In this document: piece by piece, positions 12,701 through 23,761 of the stretch
How the letters are laid out: each line of letters opens with the position of its first letter
Position numbering within the stretch: position 1 is the stretch's first letter
Assembly: GCA_009761415.1 (NCBI GenBank)
Contig: QUOL01000011.1
Coordinates: 930,001 to 994,000 of the forward strand
Origin: Sarcomyxa edulis
Lineage: Eukaryota; Basidiomycota; Agaricomycetes; Agaricales; Mycenaceae
Reading direction: 5' to 3'
Length of the DNA stretch: 64,000 nt
The notes under the pieces: generated by a model
Databases searched by the model: none
What the model was told of the DNA's origin: nothing
What the model saw: the letters and a program-made list of their open reading frames with translations, nothing else
Program-made: the position numbers and the translations under genes

Positions 12701-13316
12701 TTGCGTGACCATGAGTTGACGGTAGCTGCGTATGTGCTTGAGCATTGTCACGCAATCAGAGAAATAATGGGCGAACCTTCTCGGCCAGTCATCTGTAGGT
12801 TAACTACAAAAAGTCGTGAGTTGATTGACCATTAAGCGTAAGATGAATGCAATCATAACCCACCAAGAGCTTCAACGACCTTGGTATCCTTGCGAAGAGC
12901 GGCTAACGTGAATTCAGATCAATAAATCTGAAACGTCAAAGAATTGCTCGATGTAATAACGTACGGTGATTACGAAGCGCTTTGAAAGATCCACTGCGGT
13001 AACATTGCTCTACAACCCTCTTGAAATCTTCGTCCTCCTGAACCGATTTCTTGACTTGGACATCATTGATTGGTTTCAATGATATGTTATGATTCCGCTC
13101 TAGGGAGATGTGCAGCACGGTCATCACAACCATTTTTATGCTTCTAGGATTGAAGTCGACAACCGGTGGTAATTCCTCGAGAGCTTTGCCAACCTCCTCG
13201 TCCTGTGTAACGTGTTCTCTTTCATCGTCGTTGAAGATGTCTAGAAGGTTTTGGCGTTTGCGATTAGAGCCACTGCGGGGAGAGGAAGATGCCGGGCGCT
13301 TCGATGCACCTTCCAT
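9754..13316 (-). CDS. P-loop NTPase plus REase-fold nuclease, Crinkler-like
   Basis: A gene of about ten short-intron exons. It opens MEGASKRPASSS, a basic/serine-rich N-terminus. A Walker A loop SSGTGKSRLLD lies near 12580, and a Walker B strand LLILSFDEAHS near 11780. These are followed by PFTELGFDQ and the YGRPL segment typical of large fungal NTPase families. After an acidic linker rich in E and D comes a second domain, with RGAAVLCAV, GVDVIIPF and, across an intron, SAIFIQVKND. The order D ... QxK matches the catalytic core of restriction-endonuclease-fold nucleases. An NTPase joined to an REase domain is the core layout of Crinkler-type proteins. The C-terminus is highly basic (KKDKATKSNK), which suggests nuclear entry. 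The immediate 5' region was tandemly duplicated. The exact target is unknown. Confidence 0.65.
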
Positions 13317-13800
13317 GAGTTGCGAGCAGCGAGGATGAGATTTCGATGAGACAGTGGGGTGATGGTTTATCGCAAGTTTATCGCAGGTTTATCGATGGCC
13401 CATGGCCCCAAATATAGGAATGAGATCAAGATGTGACCGTGACTTCCACATGGATATATTGTGCATCGCCTCAGTCCCAGTCCCAGAAAGAATGCTCAAA
13501 TGTTCGATCCGCTTACATACGAGACTAAGTAGCTTTACCTTGGGGAGCCTTCTTCTCAGTAGGCTCAATCGACTTCTCTTTGCTGATAGCACAGCTCCTC
13601 ATCAATGTCTGCTTCCATCTGCAACAAGAGAAGTCAAAACATAGAAAGTCAGATCGCAAAATAATCACCAACGATTATACTAGCACCTCAAAAGCTTCAC
13701 TGTCCGAGGCCGCGCTGCTCAATATCTTCTTGGGCGGTCAACGCAAACCTTCTGATTGAAGGAACAGGATACTTGAGTCTTGTCGATAGCCTGATATGTC
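12720..13800. repeat. tandem duplication, unit A
   Basis: Unit A contains the working 5' end of the NTPase/nuclease gene (ATG at 13316) and a decayed copy of the RFC1 3' end (about 13480-13800). It matches unit B in gene order, intron positions and flanking non-coding sequence. The two ATGs are 1090 bp apart. Divergence is obvious by eye, so the event is not recent. Confidence 0.8.
13480..13800 (-). pseudogene. decayed copy of the RFC1 3' end
   Basis: Aligns with the true end of RFC1 at about 14620-14940. Shared landmarks include the run reading caacaagagaagtcaaaac here against gaagcaagagaagtcagat there, the CTCAAAAGC acceptor-side segment, and an ATATCTTCTT segment. The frame is broken and the terminal lysine-rich exon is disrupted, so this is a relic carried by the tandem duplication. 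Confidence 0.7.
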
Positions 13801-14406
13801 CCACAGTTGGCCGTGGCTGTGTATGTGGCTGAGCATTATCACACAAGCAAAGAGGGAATGAGGCCAACCTTCTCGACCGGTCATCTGTGTGGTAGCTAGG
13901 GTAATAATGACTTACTTCACAATGGCGCGGAAAATGAATGTGGTTGTGACACACCAAGACCTTCAACGTTAACGACCTTTGCATCCTTTCGAAGAGCCGC
14001 TGAAGGTCATTTGAGTCAATACATCTTCAAAGGTATCACAATCAAATAGCGTACGGTGATTACGCAGCGCCTTGAAAGATCTACTGTGGTAAGATTGCTC
14101 TACGATGCTTTTGAAATCTTTGTCCTCCTGGACCAGTTCCTTGACTCGAATATCATTGTTTGCTTTCAGTGATGCATGACGATGTCGAACTAGGGCGATG
14201 TGGAGCACAGTCATGACGACCATTTTTATGGTTCTAGGATCAAAGTCGACGACCGGTGGCAATTCCTCGAGAGTTTTGTGAACTTCTTCGTCCTGAATAG
14301 TGTGTTCTCTTTCATCGTCACTGAAGATGTCAACGAAGTTTTGGCAGATGCGACTGGGGTCACTACTGGAAGAGATAGATGTCGGTAGCTTCGATGGACC
14401 TTCCAT
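13800..14406 (-). pseudogene. truncated 5' copy of the NTPase/nuclease gene
   Basis: Encodes MEGPSKLPTSISS..., and its first exon parallels that of the gene starting at 13316, including DDEREH, EELPPVVDF, IKMVVMTVLHI and SFKALRNHRT. The first-intron donor after RNH is conserved. The copy stops after the early exons because the duplication unit ends. It still has its own upstream region next to RFC1, so it could be transcribed into a short protein without the NTPase or nuclease domains. Confidence 0.75.
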
Positions 14407-14940
14407 GAGTTACGAGCAGCGAGGATGAGATTCTGATGGTATTCCTGTAGTGAGGGTTTACGTTCAAATGAGTCGTGGGCCTGGCCGACTGGCCCGACTC
14501 AGTGTGGCACGACTTGGCACACCGTGACCGGAATCACTTTCCGACGTGACCGTGACTTCCTCGGAATTGTAAGCCACCGGTCATTGCATCGTGTCTCTCG
14601 GTCCAATACAGCAATGTTCAATCTGGCTATATATACAAAACTAATCACTTCTTAGCTTTGCCTTTGACGGCCTTCTTCTTGGTTGGCTTGATAAACTTGT
14701 CTTTACTGATATCATCAGAGCTCTTCTCATCACCGGAGACATCCTCGACAGCTTCGTCCATCTGAAGCAAGAGAAGTCAGATCGCGATATAGCTAGCAAG
14801 GACAATATCTACCTCAAAAGCATCTTCAATATCTGGGGCAGCTCCGCCCGATATCTTCTTTGGCGCTTTACCTGAATCTTCCGACTTATGGAAAGGGATA
14901 GGATGCTCGCTCGCGTTGTACCTGTCATGTCGACAAAATC
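13800..14940. repeat. tandem duplication, unit B
   Basis: Unit B holds the true RFC1 3' end and the truncated first exons of the NTPase/nuclease gene. It abuts unit A directly, head to tail, at about 13800. The most economical history is one tandem copying across the RFC1/NTPase intergenic junction. The right-hand unit kept the RFC1 end and the left-hand unit kept the functional NTPase start. Confidence 0.8.
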
Positions 14941-17900
14941 AACATCGACAAACTGCAAAAATTGTGAAGCCGCTCTCACTTCCTAGTCAACGCAGTCTTG
15001 GTAGCCGTCGAGATCTGTTTCATCACCAAATCACCATCATGGTCGTCGAGGCCTAGTTCAACAACGGTATCCCAGTCCTCTTTAGACAAATAATACTCGT
15101 CCATCCTTTCGATCACTTCAGGGACGGCACTCTGGAGGTATCAGTAGCGAAGTTAGGCCACAATCACAAGAAAACCGAAAGGGAGACATAACAACGCACG
15201 GCTCCTACGTCCATCAGAGGTTTTACGATATGAGGGAACAACGCAGGGAGATATGACTGCCGTATCTCGGGTTTGTCCCCCGATACCTTGAGACGCATAC
15301 GTATCTGGACGTCGCCTAATTGTCGGAGCAGTTTGGCCTGCTTTGAATTCTGGCCAAGCCATCTGAAACTAGCCGTCAACCCACGATACCAAGGAGCACA
15401 TCGGCAACTTACTGAGGGAAAGTCGTTTGGTTTGGCCCTCCCCATCCTGAGCCGGCACCGTAGAGGAAGGAGGCCGGTCGAACAGCCGAACAGACAGCAT
15501 GCAAAGGCATCAAGGACCAGTGTTGTTCAGGCCTGGAAACAAACTCAGACTAATGTGACAGAATAACGGCAAAGAGTGCCAACATACCCGTGGATCAGCG
15601 CGTCTACTAGATCTCCATCCGAGATAGAAGACGCGGCGCGGTCCATGAGCTCAAGCTGCTTCAAGATCTGTTCAGGACCGGCCAAGTTTTTCACTTTCGT
15701 CGGTTGAGTCTTCAGGTAATTTTCCTGATGCAAATTATGAAATGTCTATCCTTTATCGGAGGTCTAAGAAGACTTACCTGGATAAACAGCGGGACGAAGG
15801 CATGATCTTGGAAATACAACTCCATCTTGTCACCCAATGATTCGCGAGCCGTTGAGCTGAACAGATACGGCCCTAGCATCTTGTTGGTAATATCAAACGG
15901 ACTCATCATCGAGTATTTCTGATTCGCCTTCGCGCTACAAAAAACAAAAATTGAGTAGGAAGCAATTTTCCAGTGTTCAAACAGATACGTACAGATCTTT
16001 GCCTTCATCAAAGTCCATAGTATCGCTGGAAAGCCTCCACGTCGACAACATATTGAGAACCTGACGAATATCTGATTGCGCCCCAGAGATCAACTGGTCG
16101 ATAACATTTGCTGGAACCTTCATTTTCTCTCTGAATGAATGATCAGTTGCTGTACACTGCAAACAATCCGACAACTCACTTGTACGCGATGCTGAGAATC
16201 CGCGACCGCACTGCATTCACTTCAGGTCTGGACATGAAAAATAAGTATCATCTCAATCCAATTCGCAACAGAGATAGAAGCTGACTTCTTGAAACTGAGA
16301 TTGAACGTGGTAAAAAGTAGAGGCTTGAGCTTCTGAGCACCCCGATCGTTGGCGATACAGATAATGGGGATCTAACAGGCTATTAGGAGTGAAAGATATA
16401 TGGAACAGCGACGTACCTTTGACTTCTTGATCAGAGCGTTCAACGCGCCGACACCGCCACGGTCACCTGCAGACATTCCATCGACTTCGTCCATGATGAG
16501 ACACGATTTATCAGTGATAGTGATTCCCGCAGCATTGGTTTCCTGTTCAAAGAAGAATGAAATCAGCCCTCTCAGTCAAACGACGGGGAACACGATTCAA
16601 TCGAACCTCCCCGCCTCCTATCCATCCGTCCAAAGACTTGTTACTAATGTTCATACCATTCTATTCAACGGAAAGTTAGCGTTAGACAATAAACGGTAGA
16701 TGGTTTTTACTTCAACGAGCTTCTTGCTCCTCGCATCACTAGCGTTCAATTCGATAGGCGTAAACCCTTCCAGTTTCGCGACGAGATGTGCACTAGTTGT
16801 CTTCCCAATCCCAGGGGATCCAGTGATCATGACCGCGCGGTACATGTTCATGCCGTGCTTTCCCGGTTTCTTGAAACCCGACTTCAGACTGGTGGGCCTA
16901 CGGAAAGACCGAGGAGATAAATCTATAAGCCAACCAAATAAGCGAGATGACTGCTCACCAATCGTGCAACCACGCTTGCAATTTCTCAACTTGCCCTTTG
17001 TTACCGCATATCTCTTTGAGAGATTGAGGAGCATATCTTGTTGTCCAAAGCTGAGATCCGACGTCAGTAGCTTTGACGCTGGAAACCTCGAATTCAGTCT
17101 CGAATCACTAGCGAGCGATGAAAGATTTATGACGTACTTTCCACTCGCCTTTGACTGTTGCTTTTGAGCCGCCTTTTCCCTCGCAGCCATCTCATCAGCG
17201 GCGGCCTTGATGACATCTTTCTCCTTCTGCAACTTCTGTTTGGTTTTCTCATCAAGCGGTGGTCCTTTGCGAGTAGCGATCAGATTCAAAAATTCATCTT
17301 CATTCAAAGTCGCGATTTGGTGCTTCTCGATCGCTCTAATCTTCGACGGACCCGCACCCTCTCCTAGAATGACATAGTCCGTCTTGCTCGAAGGCTGCAT
17401 GACAACTCGGCTATTCCCACATATATTTTCAATGACAGACCCAACGAAACCAAAAAGGCAGCACTCACCCTCCAAATCGTTTTGCTAGATCAATCGCTTC
17501 TTCCCTCGAGAAACTGCCCAACTCCCCAGTGAATACGAAAGATAGGCCGGAGAGGCATACTGGTGATGCAGGCTCTGGTACCGACTTGGAGCCGTGAGCG
17601 ACGGGTCCTGCCAGCTTTGCCGCTTTGGCAGCAATCCAACTGCAAAGGGTGTAAGATTGAATAGCACGTTCAAGGTTGCGAAGAAACGCACTCGTATCTC
17701 TGCTTCTTGGGTTCTTCCTTCTCCTCTGCTTTCGCCTTACCCTTGCCATTCGTCTTGGTCGCACTTTTGGCTTTCGTTGCTGATGCACGAGTAGGTTTAT
17801 CGTCGTCACTTTCCCCCGACGTCACAATGAAATCTTCATCCTTCCGTGCTTTGGGTTTAGGTTTGGGTTTTGTCGGTATGGACGTTCGCGGCTTTGGTTT

Positions 17901-18612
17901 CGAGGATGAAGCTGCAGCGACAGCAGGCTTTTTTGTCACCGGTGTATCGTCGTCTTCGTCGCTTGAAAGTAATGCAGCAATCGCCTTGCGCTTCATGGGC
18001 TTCTTCGGTAGTGGTGGTGGCTCGTCCGCGTCATCGTCGTCTACATCCATAGATTTTATTTTCGGCTTCTGCTCATACCTTCTTGAGCGCAAAAACTTGA
18101 GACTGAAAGAGGAGGCTCACTTGCGGTTTCACGTTCACCTTCGCCGGAGAGCTGGCACATCATACAACACGTCGATACGAATTTTTGGGCATCATAATCG
18201 GGCCACTTACACGATCTGTTTTTTGGGAACAGGCCTGAAATCTACTCAGGAAAACGGGTGGACAACAGGGTATCAATTACACACTTTTTCTCGTCATCGC
18301 TGATCTCGATGGCTTCAGTTTTGTGCAAGCCCTGCGTAGAGGTTTGAACGTCGTGCCACGTAAGTTTTTTGAACTAAACCGCGTAAGAAAGAACGCGCCT
18401 TGGATGTCTGGCTAGCCGCCGCCTTTTTTGAACCTTGTGAAGAGTTCTAAGTGCACAAATCGCGTTAACTAGATCCCGAGATCAGCGACCCGAGAGCAGG
18501 AGAGACGCACCACTGTGATCTGACTGGGACCCGATTGACTGCCACCGAAGAACAGTCTGATATCTCTTCCGGCAGGCTTTACTGGCTTGAATGTCTTTCC
18601 TGAGGGCGCCAT
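14645..18612 (-). CDS. RFC1: replication factor C subunit 1 (RFC1), large clamp-loader subunit
   Basis: Loads PCNA on primer ends as part of the five-subunit RFC complex in the nucleus. The start [10 protein letters not shown] lies at 18612 and is followed at once by a PIP-box-like DIRLFFGG. A basic, serine/proline-rich linker with acidic clusters follows. A BRCT domain runs from about [17 protein letters not shown] to [14 protein letters not shown]. The AAA+ core has Walker [16 protein letters not shown] and Walker [20 protein letters not shown]-terminal RFC1 domain contains [26 protein letters not shown] and QEQ-type helical repeats. The protein ends in a lysine-rich tail [11 protein letters not shown]. 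More than ten introns of about 50-60 bp interrupt it. Length and domain order are normal for the family. Its 3' end lies inside tandem-duplication unit B. Confidence 0.95.
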
Positions 18613-18975
18613 GCCGTTTCTTGAGTCTCGACCTAAGTATCAGACAAGTATCAGATGTTGATCAGATGGAAGTTAAAGTTGTGTGACAATCACGCGTATG
18701 GTCACTAAATTAGTAAATTGAGCGTCAACCCAAGCTCGAGCTCAAGACGCGACTGGAGACATTTCAATCAAAGAACAACAAGTGACATAAATTTGGTGGC
18801 GCTGTTGAAGCTGCTTAGAGTAACTACTGGGTACCTACTTGGTAGCTACAAGACTACGAGTAGTAGGTACAAATTGTACAAGCTGTTGAAGCTAGAAAAG
18901 AAAAGAACAGACCAAAGGTTATAGGTAACTATGAAGGAAACGGGGAATCAAGAATTATCAGATCAAAGCGAAAAA
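18613..18975. other. RFC1 promoter region
   Basis: Short spacer between the 3' end of the lectin gene and the RFC1 start. It presumably contains the RFC1 promoter and the lectin terminator. No TATA-like box close to the ATG and no gene were seen. Confidence 0.4.
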
Positions 18976-20184
18976 CTAGTTGAAATCGAGAGACGACTTT
19001 TCAAGCGCCCATACCGGTGATTTGAATGCCCATTCACAGACATTCGCATCATGCAGTCCATCCTGGAAGTAGACGCGGAGGTTGTTCACGTCCTGGAAAC
19101 CCCAGTGGATTGCAGCGATCTCGGAGCCAGGAACAGAGAGTTTTTCAAACTTTCCAGCAGCCCAGTCAGGAGTTTTATCCTGAGCGTTGACACACTTCTT
19201 CTCCAGCACCATATCACCTGCCGCCGCGTAGTATAAACGAAGTTCGATGGTGTCTGTAGCCGTCTTCCAGCTGGTAGCGGCCAACGCAGCGCGAGGAGGT
19301 ACATTGGGTATATGCAAAGGTCCATCATGCCAACCTTCCTTGTCATAGACGTGTTCAATGATGGTCTTGTCGGGTCCTTGGAAATATACCCTGAAAGTAC
19401 TTGGATGCTTAGCGCCTTTATGATCTGAAAAACGATGGACCTAACCTGATACTACGGTCAGGGCCGTCGAATGCTGTACTAGCAATGGCAGACCCAGGAA
19501 GAGCTTTCTCCAGACTTTGTCCCGCCTGCCAGGTTTGTCCAGTGCCACCTTGATTAGGGTCAGATTACGAGCAATGTAGATGTATGATGAGCAACGGAGT
19601 TCTTACTGCATGTGAATACTTGAATGGTATCGTCCTGTAACTGCGCAAATAGTCTCATCTCCTCACTCCGAGGCATGTACATTGCCGCAAGCTTGGAATA
19701 AGGAGCGACGTTGACTGGTCTGCCCATTGAGAGGGTGTTGTCGGACCACTTGTTCCCTTTCTTCTCATAGACAAGCTCTCTGATTTTGTCATCCTTGGGG
19801 CTTATGTAAAAAATGTGGATCTAGGAGTACAAGTCATAAACTTTCGATTCATCAAGAGTTCTGAAAAACCTTACATTTTCAAGGCCTTTAGAGGCGATAG
19901 CAGCTAGAGATGACCCGATCTTGGCAGTGTACTCTGGAAACATCGAGAACGGCTGGACATCATTGGGGGCAATGTCATGGCGTTGACCATTATAGACTTG
20001 GCTCTCCCGAATGCGGCCGTCGATGTCTAGCGTATAGACGCGGGCTAAGGCAACATCCGGGTCGCTGACCGCTGCAATAGCGGCGCCTAGGATGCAGATG
20101 AGTAACATCATCCACAGGAAAGGAGTTTTACTTACGGAACAAAATCTTCGTGTTAGGGACAAAGAGGACTAGAGAGTCAGACAT
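18976..20184 (-). CDS. fucose-specific lectin, Aleuria aurantia lectin (AAL) type
   Basis: Six or so exons give a protein of about 300 residues, close to the 312 of the type member. It starts MSDSLVLFVPNT at 20184, and no signal peptide is seen, as in AAL. The sequence is a repeated beta-propeller pattern: each blade has a hydrophobic strand, an Ixx(Y/F)(Y/F) or VYFQ strand and a W. Examples are LARVYTLDIDGRIRES, IFYISPKDDKIRELVYE, RVYFQGPDKTIIEHVYD, LRLYYAAAGDMVLEK and LRVYFQDGLHD, with E/R and W residues at the sugar-binding spacing. Such lectins bind L-fucose and serve in defence or recognition. Which binding sites are complete needs a structure-based alignment. The hydrophobic segment upstream of AAIAAV is intron, not a membrane anchor. 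Confidence 0.85.
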
Positions 20185-22105
20185 TCTGGTGTCACTATAC
20201 AACTGAGGGGGATTGCTATGGTGGTGATACACCTGGTTCGGTTGACCTCTTCTTATACTCTCGAGTCAGCGTATCCAAAGCCTAGAATCTCATGAGACGC
20301 ATTTTCAGTACTGTCGTAGAACCACGACGGAAGCCGGAGGTTTGAAGTCGGCGGAACCTGGGAGTCTACTCTGCGTCAAGCAAATTCGCATTCCAGAGCT
20401 AGGGAACGACATAACTTCGAATATGTGAGAATCCGTCCGGCAGGTCATTTTGGACAGCATGAATGGTGGAACGAGAATCATATCTATGTGTAAATCTGAG
20501 AAAGCAAGCATTAAGCACGCGTACTACAAGCCATGACATGAGACGAATTCCGTGAATTATCATATTACTACACTGACCGTGACTGGTCAAGAGGCATTTC
20601 AATCTCAAGTCAAAAGCTAGAAACGCATACTGCTCGTAGACGCTTGCATGGTGCCACTGGTCAGTGGAATAAATCAGGACTGTGTACGAGGAGACGAGAT
20701 TTGCCTTTGCCACATACTTACGCTTGAGCCAAAAATGCAATGATCGAATCAAAATAGGCAATTTCTCTCACGGTCACGGGTTATGTAACATCACGGTTGT
20801 ATCCGAGTTCTCTGAGACTCGTCTTCGGCGTTCTACCATAAGTAGCACCATCGACTCACGGAAGTCGACGTCTCCCGTCCCATGTTTCTCTGATTTTTTT
20901 TTTTTTGCTTGATTGGGCCTTCTCGCTAAATGGATCCGGGTCGTTTTCGAACCAGTGCAAGCTGAGCAGGATTGAGCCCAGCAAGATCTTAGGCTGAGCT
21001 TGGTTTCTTTCCAGCGCCGCTGGTATGTCGAACATCTTTCCCTCACCCTATGTCCAAATGGTCTGGTATTCCCCATCGTTAACCCAGCCTAAAGCTCTTC
21101 TGGAAATTGTTCTCATGTCAATCACTAGCCCTGGGCATTGCGGCCCATGTGAACGTCTTAACTCGTCCACCGGGACTATATCGACTCCGAGTCTTGAAGA
21201 ACGATGCGAAGCTCCACTTAATGGTAAGTCCAACCTGTAGAGACATGTGTTGTTGGTATGTTGATATCTTCTAGTCTATTCGTTCGCGTAATGATCCGAC
21301 TTCAGAGCTTCGACCTGCATGCCCCCAATACTGTGAACCGGACAGGGGGATGCAGATACCGTCTGTGCCACCGCAACATATTTTCCTCGTCCTGAATTCC
21401 GGCATAAATTTTGTTATCTGTACTCTGCGTCACAGCAGATACCTGTTCAAAGATCGACTGATTTTTGAGTCTTAGTGCCGCTCGAAAATACCCGGACACC
21501 TACAGTACGATATCTCTCTCCTATTATGTGTTTCAAATTTTTGACTTCCCTTGCTCGTGGAATGCACCAAACGACCTAGTAATTCAAGGCGGGAAAGTGT
21601 ATTCATTGTCTAGATCGCCTTTGGATTGCCTCGGACTGTCAAGGCCAACGAATGAGAATAGGTCAGTCTTCTTAAAACCTAACCTTATAAGTCCACAAGT
21701 TCGTGACTACTAATATGGTCAATACTTGCGGTTATAACATGGACAAAGTATCGAAGCTAGAATAGAAGCGCTCTCGAGAGACGAGTTGATCACGTGCATC
21801 ATCATATACAATTGAAGCGGATTACTTTCGTAAGTCTAATATTAAGATCGACTCTCATGACATATCGAGTGTGGCTGTCGGAGATTGAGGGCTGACTGAA
21901 GCAGGGAGAAAGGACAACTTAGAAATGCCAGGCTATTCAATCAATCTGAACCTCAGACTCAACCGGATGGTATGCTGCTGGTGGATTCAAAAAAACTAAG
22001 ATTTGCATTCTTCGAAATTCTCCGTTCCGCTCAGATTGCATCTCACAATACAGCTAAAGTCACAGTAAGACTTTCCTTCAGTCGGCCAGGATTGGTTTCA
22101 TCCAA
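20185..22105. other. gene-poor spacer, nothing supported
   Basis: Apart from the lectin promoter, only short unrelated frames are present. A run of A/T near 20888 (about 14 T in a row) is the only simple repeat. No paralogue of the window's genes was seen here. Confidence 0.5.
20250..20257 (-). promoter_or_regulatory. TATA-like box of the lectin gene
   Basis: The minus strand reads TATAAGAA about 70 bp upstream of the lectin ATG at 20184, in the usual place for a core promoter. Confidence 0.45.
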
Positions 22106-22736
22106 TCAAATAGAAGCAGTGCACAAGACCTAGAATGCCAGATAATTAGACTATATTGAGCCATCGCGCATGCAGAACAATCCTTACCTCTCCGATGTAT
22201 ATATTGGTGCAAGCCGGGTTGACGTTGGGATTATCGGAGAGAAGAGTACCAATCGAAATCCCTGCCGCTTCGGAAATGGTGTCGCAGCCATCTCCAGACG
22301 CAACGACGTGCACGGCGGTACAATCTTCGCCGACTAGCCCTAGGCAGATGGTCTGACGGTAGACAGCATCAATATGGAGAAGACTCTCGCACGCTTGCAG
22401 ACGAATTTACCTCGCCAGGGAATAAGTTGGTGCAGTCAGCATTGATGACCCCGGCGTTCGCTGTAGCTAATTGGTATCTAAGAGGAATTGAGTAAGAGTT
22501 CCCATACAATCGGATAAGCACATACGTTGAGGCGTTCTGAGCAGCTGAAATTCCGTCGCAAAAGTCTCCGGGCTGAACGACGTACGTACGACTGCATACG
22601 GGTATATCTTGCCGAGCTGTGTTTCCACGACAAATTCTTCAATGACGGTCAGTATAATAAGAGAATCGCAAGTTGTACCAATGTACGCAGCGGAGGCAAT
22701 AGCAGTGAGAGCCGAGATCTGGACAAAGGCAAACAT
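22106..22736 (-). CDS. secreted LysM-domain protein (arm A copy)
   Basis: A small secreted protein of about 130 residues in several exons. The signal peptide MFAFVQISALTAIASAAYI ends at a likely AYI cleavage region. Two LysM modules follow: the first has SRTYVVQPGDFCDGIS and INADCTNLFPGE; the second has VHVVASGDGCDTIS, LLSDNPNVN and CTNIYIGE. The end is EVLCTASI. Cysteines flank each module and probably form disulfides. LysM modules bind chitin oligomers, and fungal secreted versions commonly shield hyphae or hide chitin fragments from hosts. A near twin lies at 39682-40322 in mirror orientation, with the same intron positions. Confidence 0.9.
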
Positions 22737-22817
22737 GCTTGAGATAGGTCGGTGGATTATCCAAGGAGCAATGAAAGTGCTTGCTGAGGATAGGGAACAT
22801 AATGCAGGACGTACGTA

Positions 22818-22825
22818 CCTTTATA
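22818..22825 (-). promoter_or_regulatory. TATA box of LysM gene A
   Basis: The minus strand reads TATAAAGG 82-89 bp upstream of the ATG at 22736. The paralogous gene has TATAAAAG at almost the same distance (39594, ATG 39682), so the element is conserved between copies. Confidence 0.6.
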
Positions 22826-23761
22826 GCAACGCAGTGCGGCCTCATGTGACCAGCGATACGATAGCTTTGGGGTCCATTCAGCTGGACCGCTTGCTATCAC
22901 CGCCAACGAGAGAGAAACACGCAAAATGACTCAACGCTGCCAGTCCCGAGAAGTTCGCCTCGAGCGGCCATCTGTCGAGAAACACTTGAGATCAATGACA
23001 GTGGTAACTGTTTCATATCGCGAATATCTGCATGACATCAAGGCTAGACTTGGTGCTGAGCCTCTTGAATCGTACTCGTATCCCGCAATAGCGCTCAGGA
23101 ACTGTTACTTGATGATCGCAGCTGTCGGGTCCGCACTGCGGGAAGTACGTCACATGACCATGTGACTTGGCGCGTCAATTCGAGTCACGTCCTAGCAAAG
23201 CTGCGTGCCCCTACAACCCCCCTAAGCCCTAGGGCATGATATTGAGCTCGCCCTCGCCCGTTTTCCGCAGAAGTAGACAAGGGGTATCAAGGGAGATCCA
23301 AAGAGTCATTGCAGGAAAGTTATTCGAGGAACAGATCCGCTCAACATGGAGTGAGGTCTGCGAAGAAGAAGTCTTTCCAAGTTTTTCGGCGTATGATCCA
23401 GGGGAACGCGCAAAACGAAACAGCTCTAGAAGTATAGGGAACAAAAACATCAATCTGATAGAAAGCGACCCGAACGAGTGGTGTCCGCGTATGCCGTATT
23501 GTCAAGAGTCTTGAAGACCCGTTGAAGGATAGCCATACACGTAGCCAACGTGCAGCTGTTTTTGTCACCTCTACCCTCTATTTCTGAATATTTTGATATC
23601 TAGCTAGCTTTTGCCATGATCAATATGCGCCAGCCACATTTGACTGTCACATTCAGAAATCACCGTGGACGGGGACCCGGAGTCGCATACAGGGCATGCA
23701 TCAGAACGTTTGACTCGACTGAGGACTCGGGATCTTTTACGATGTCTAGACAGTCATGAGA

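Noticed and set aside
17707..18303. 198-codon plus-strand frame with many hydrophobic residues
   Set aside because: Antisense of the RFC1 K/P/S-rich linker; the composition follows from the coding strand.
20080..20162. Hydrophobic signal-anchor-like stretch (FLWMMLLICILGAA) at the start of the lectin
   Set aside because: It is read-through of the first intron. The true first exon is MSDSLVLFVPNTKILF, and no anchor remains.
20884..20905. T-run near 20890 as a possible retroposed poly-A tail
   Set aside because: No neighbouring gene copy or target-site duplication was seen, so a simple homopolymer is enough.
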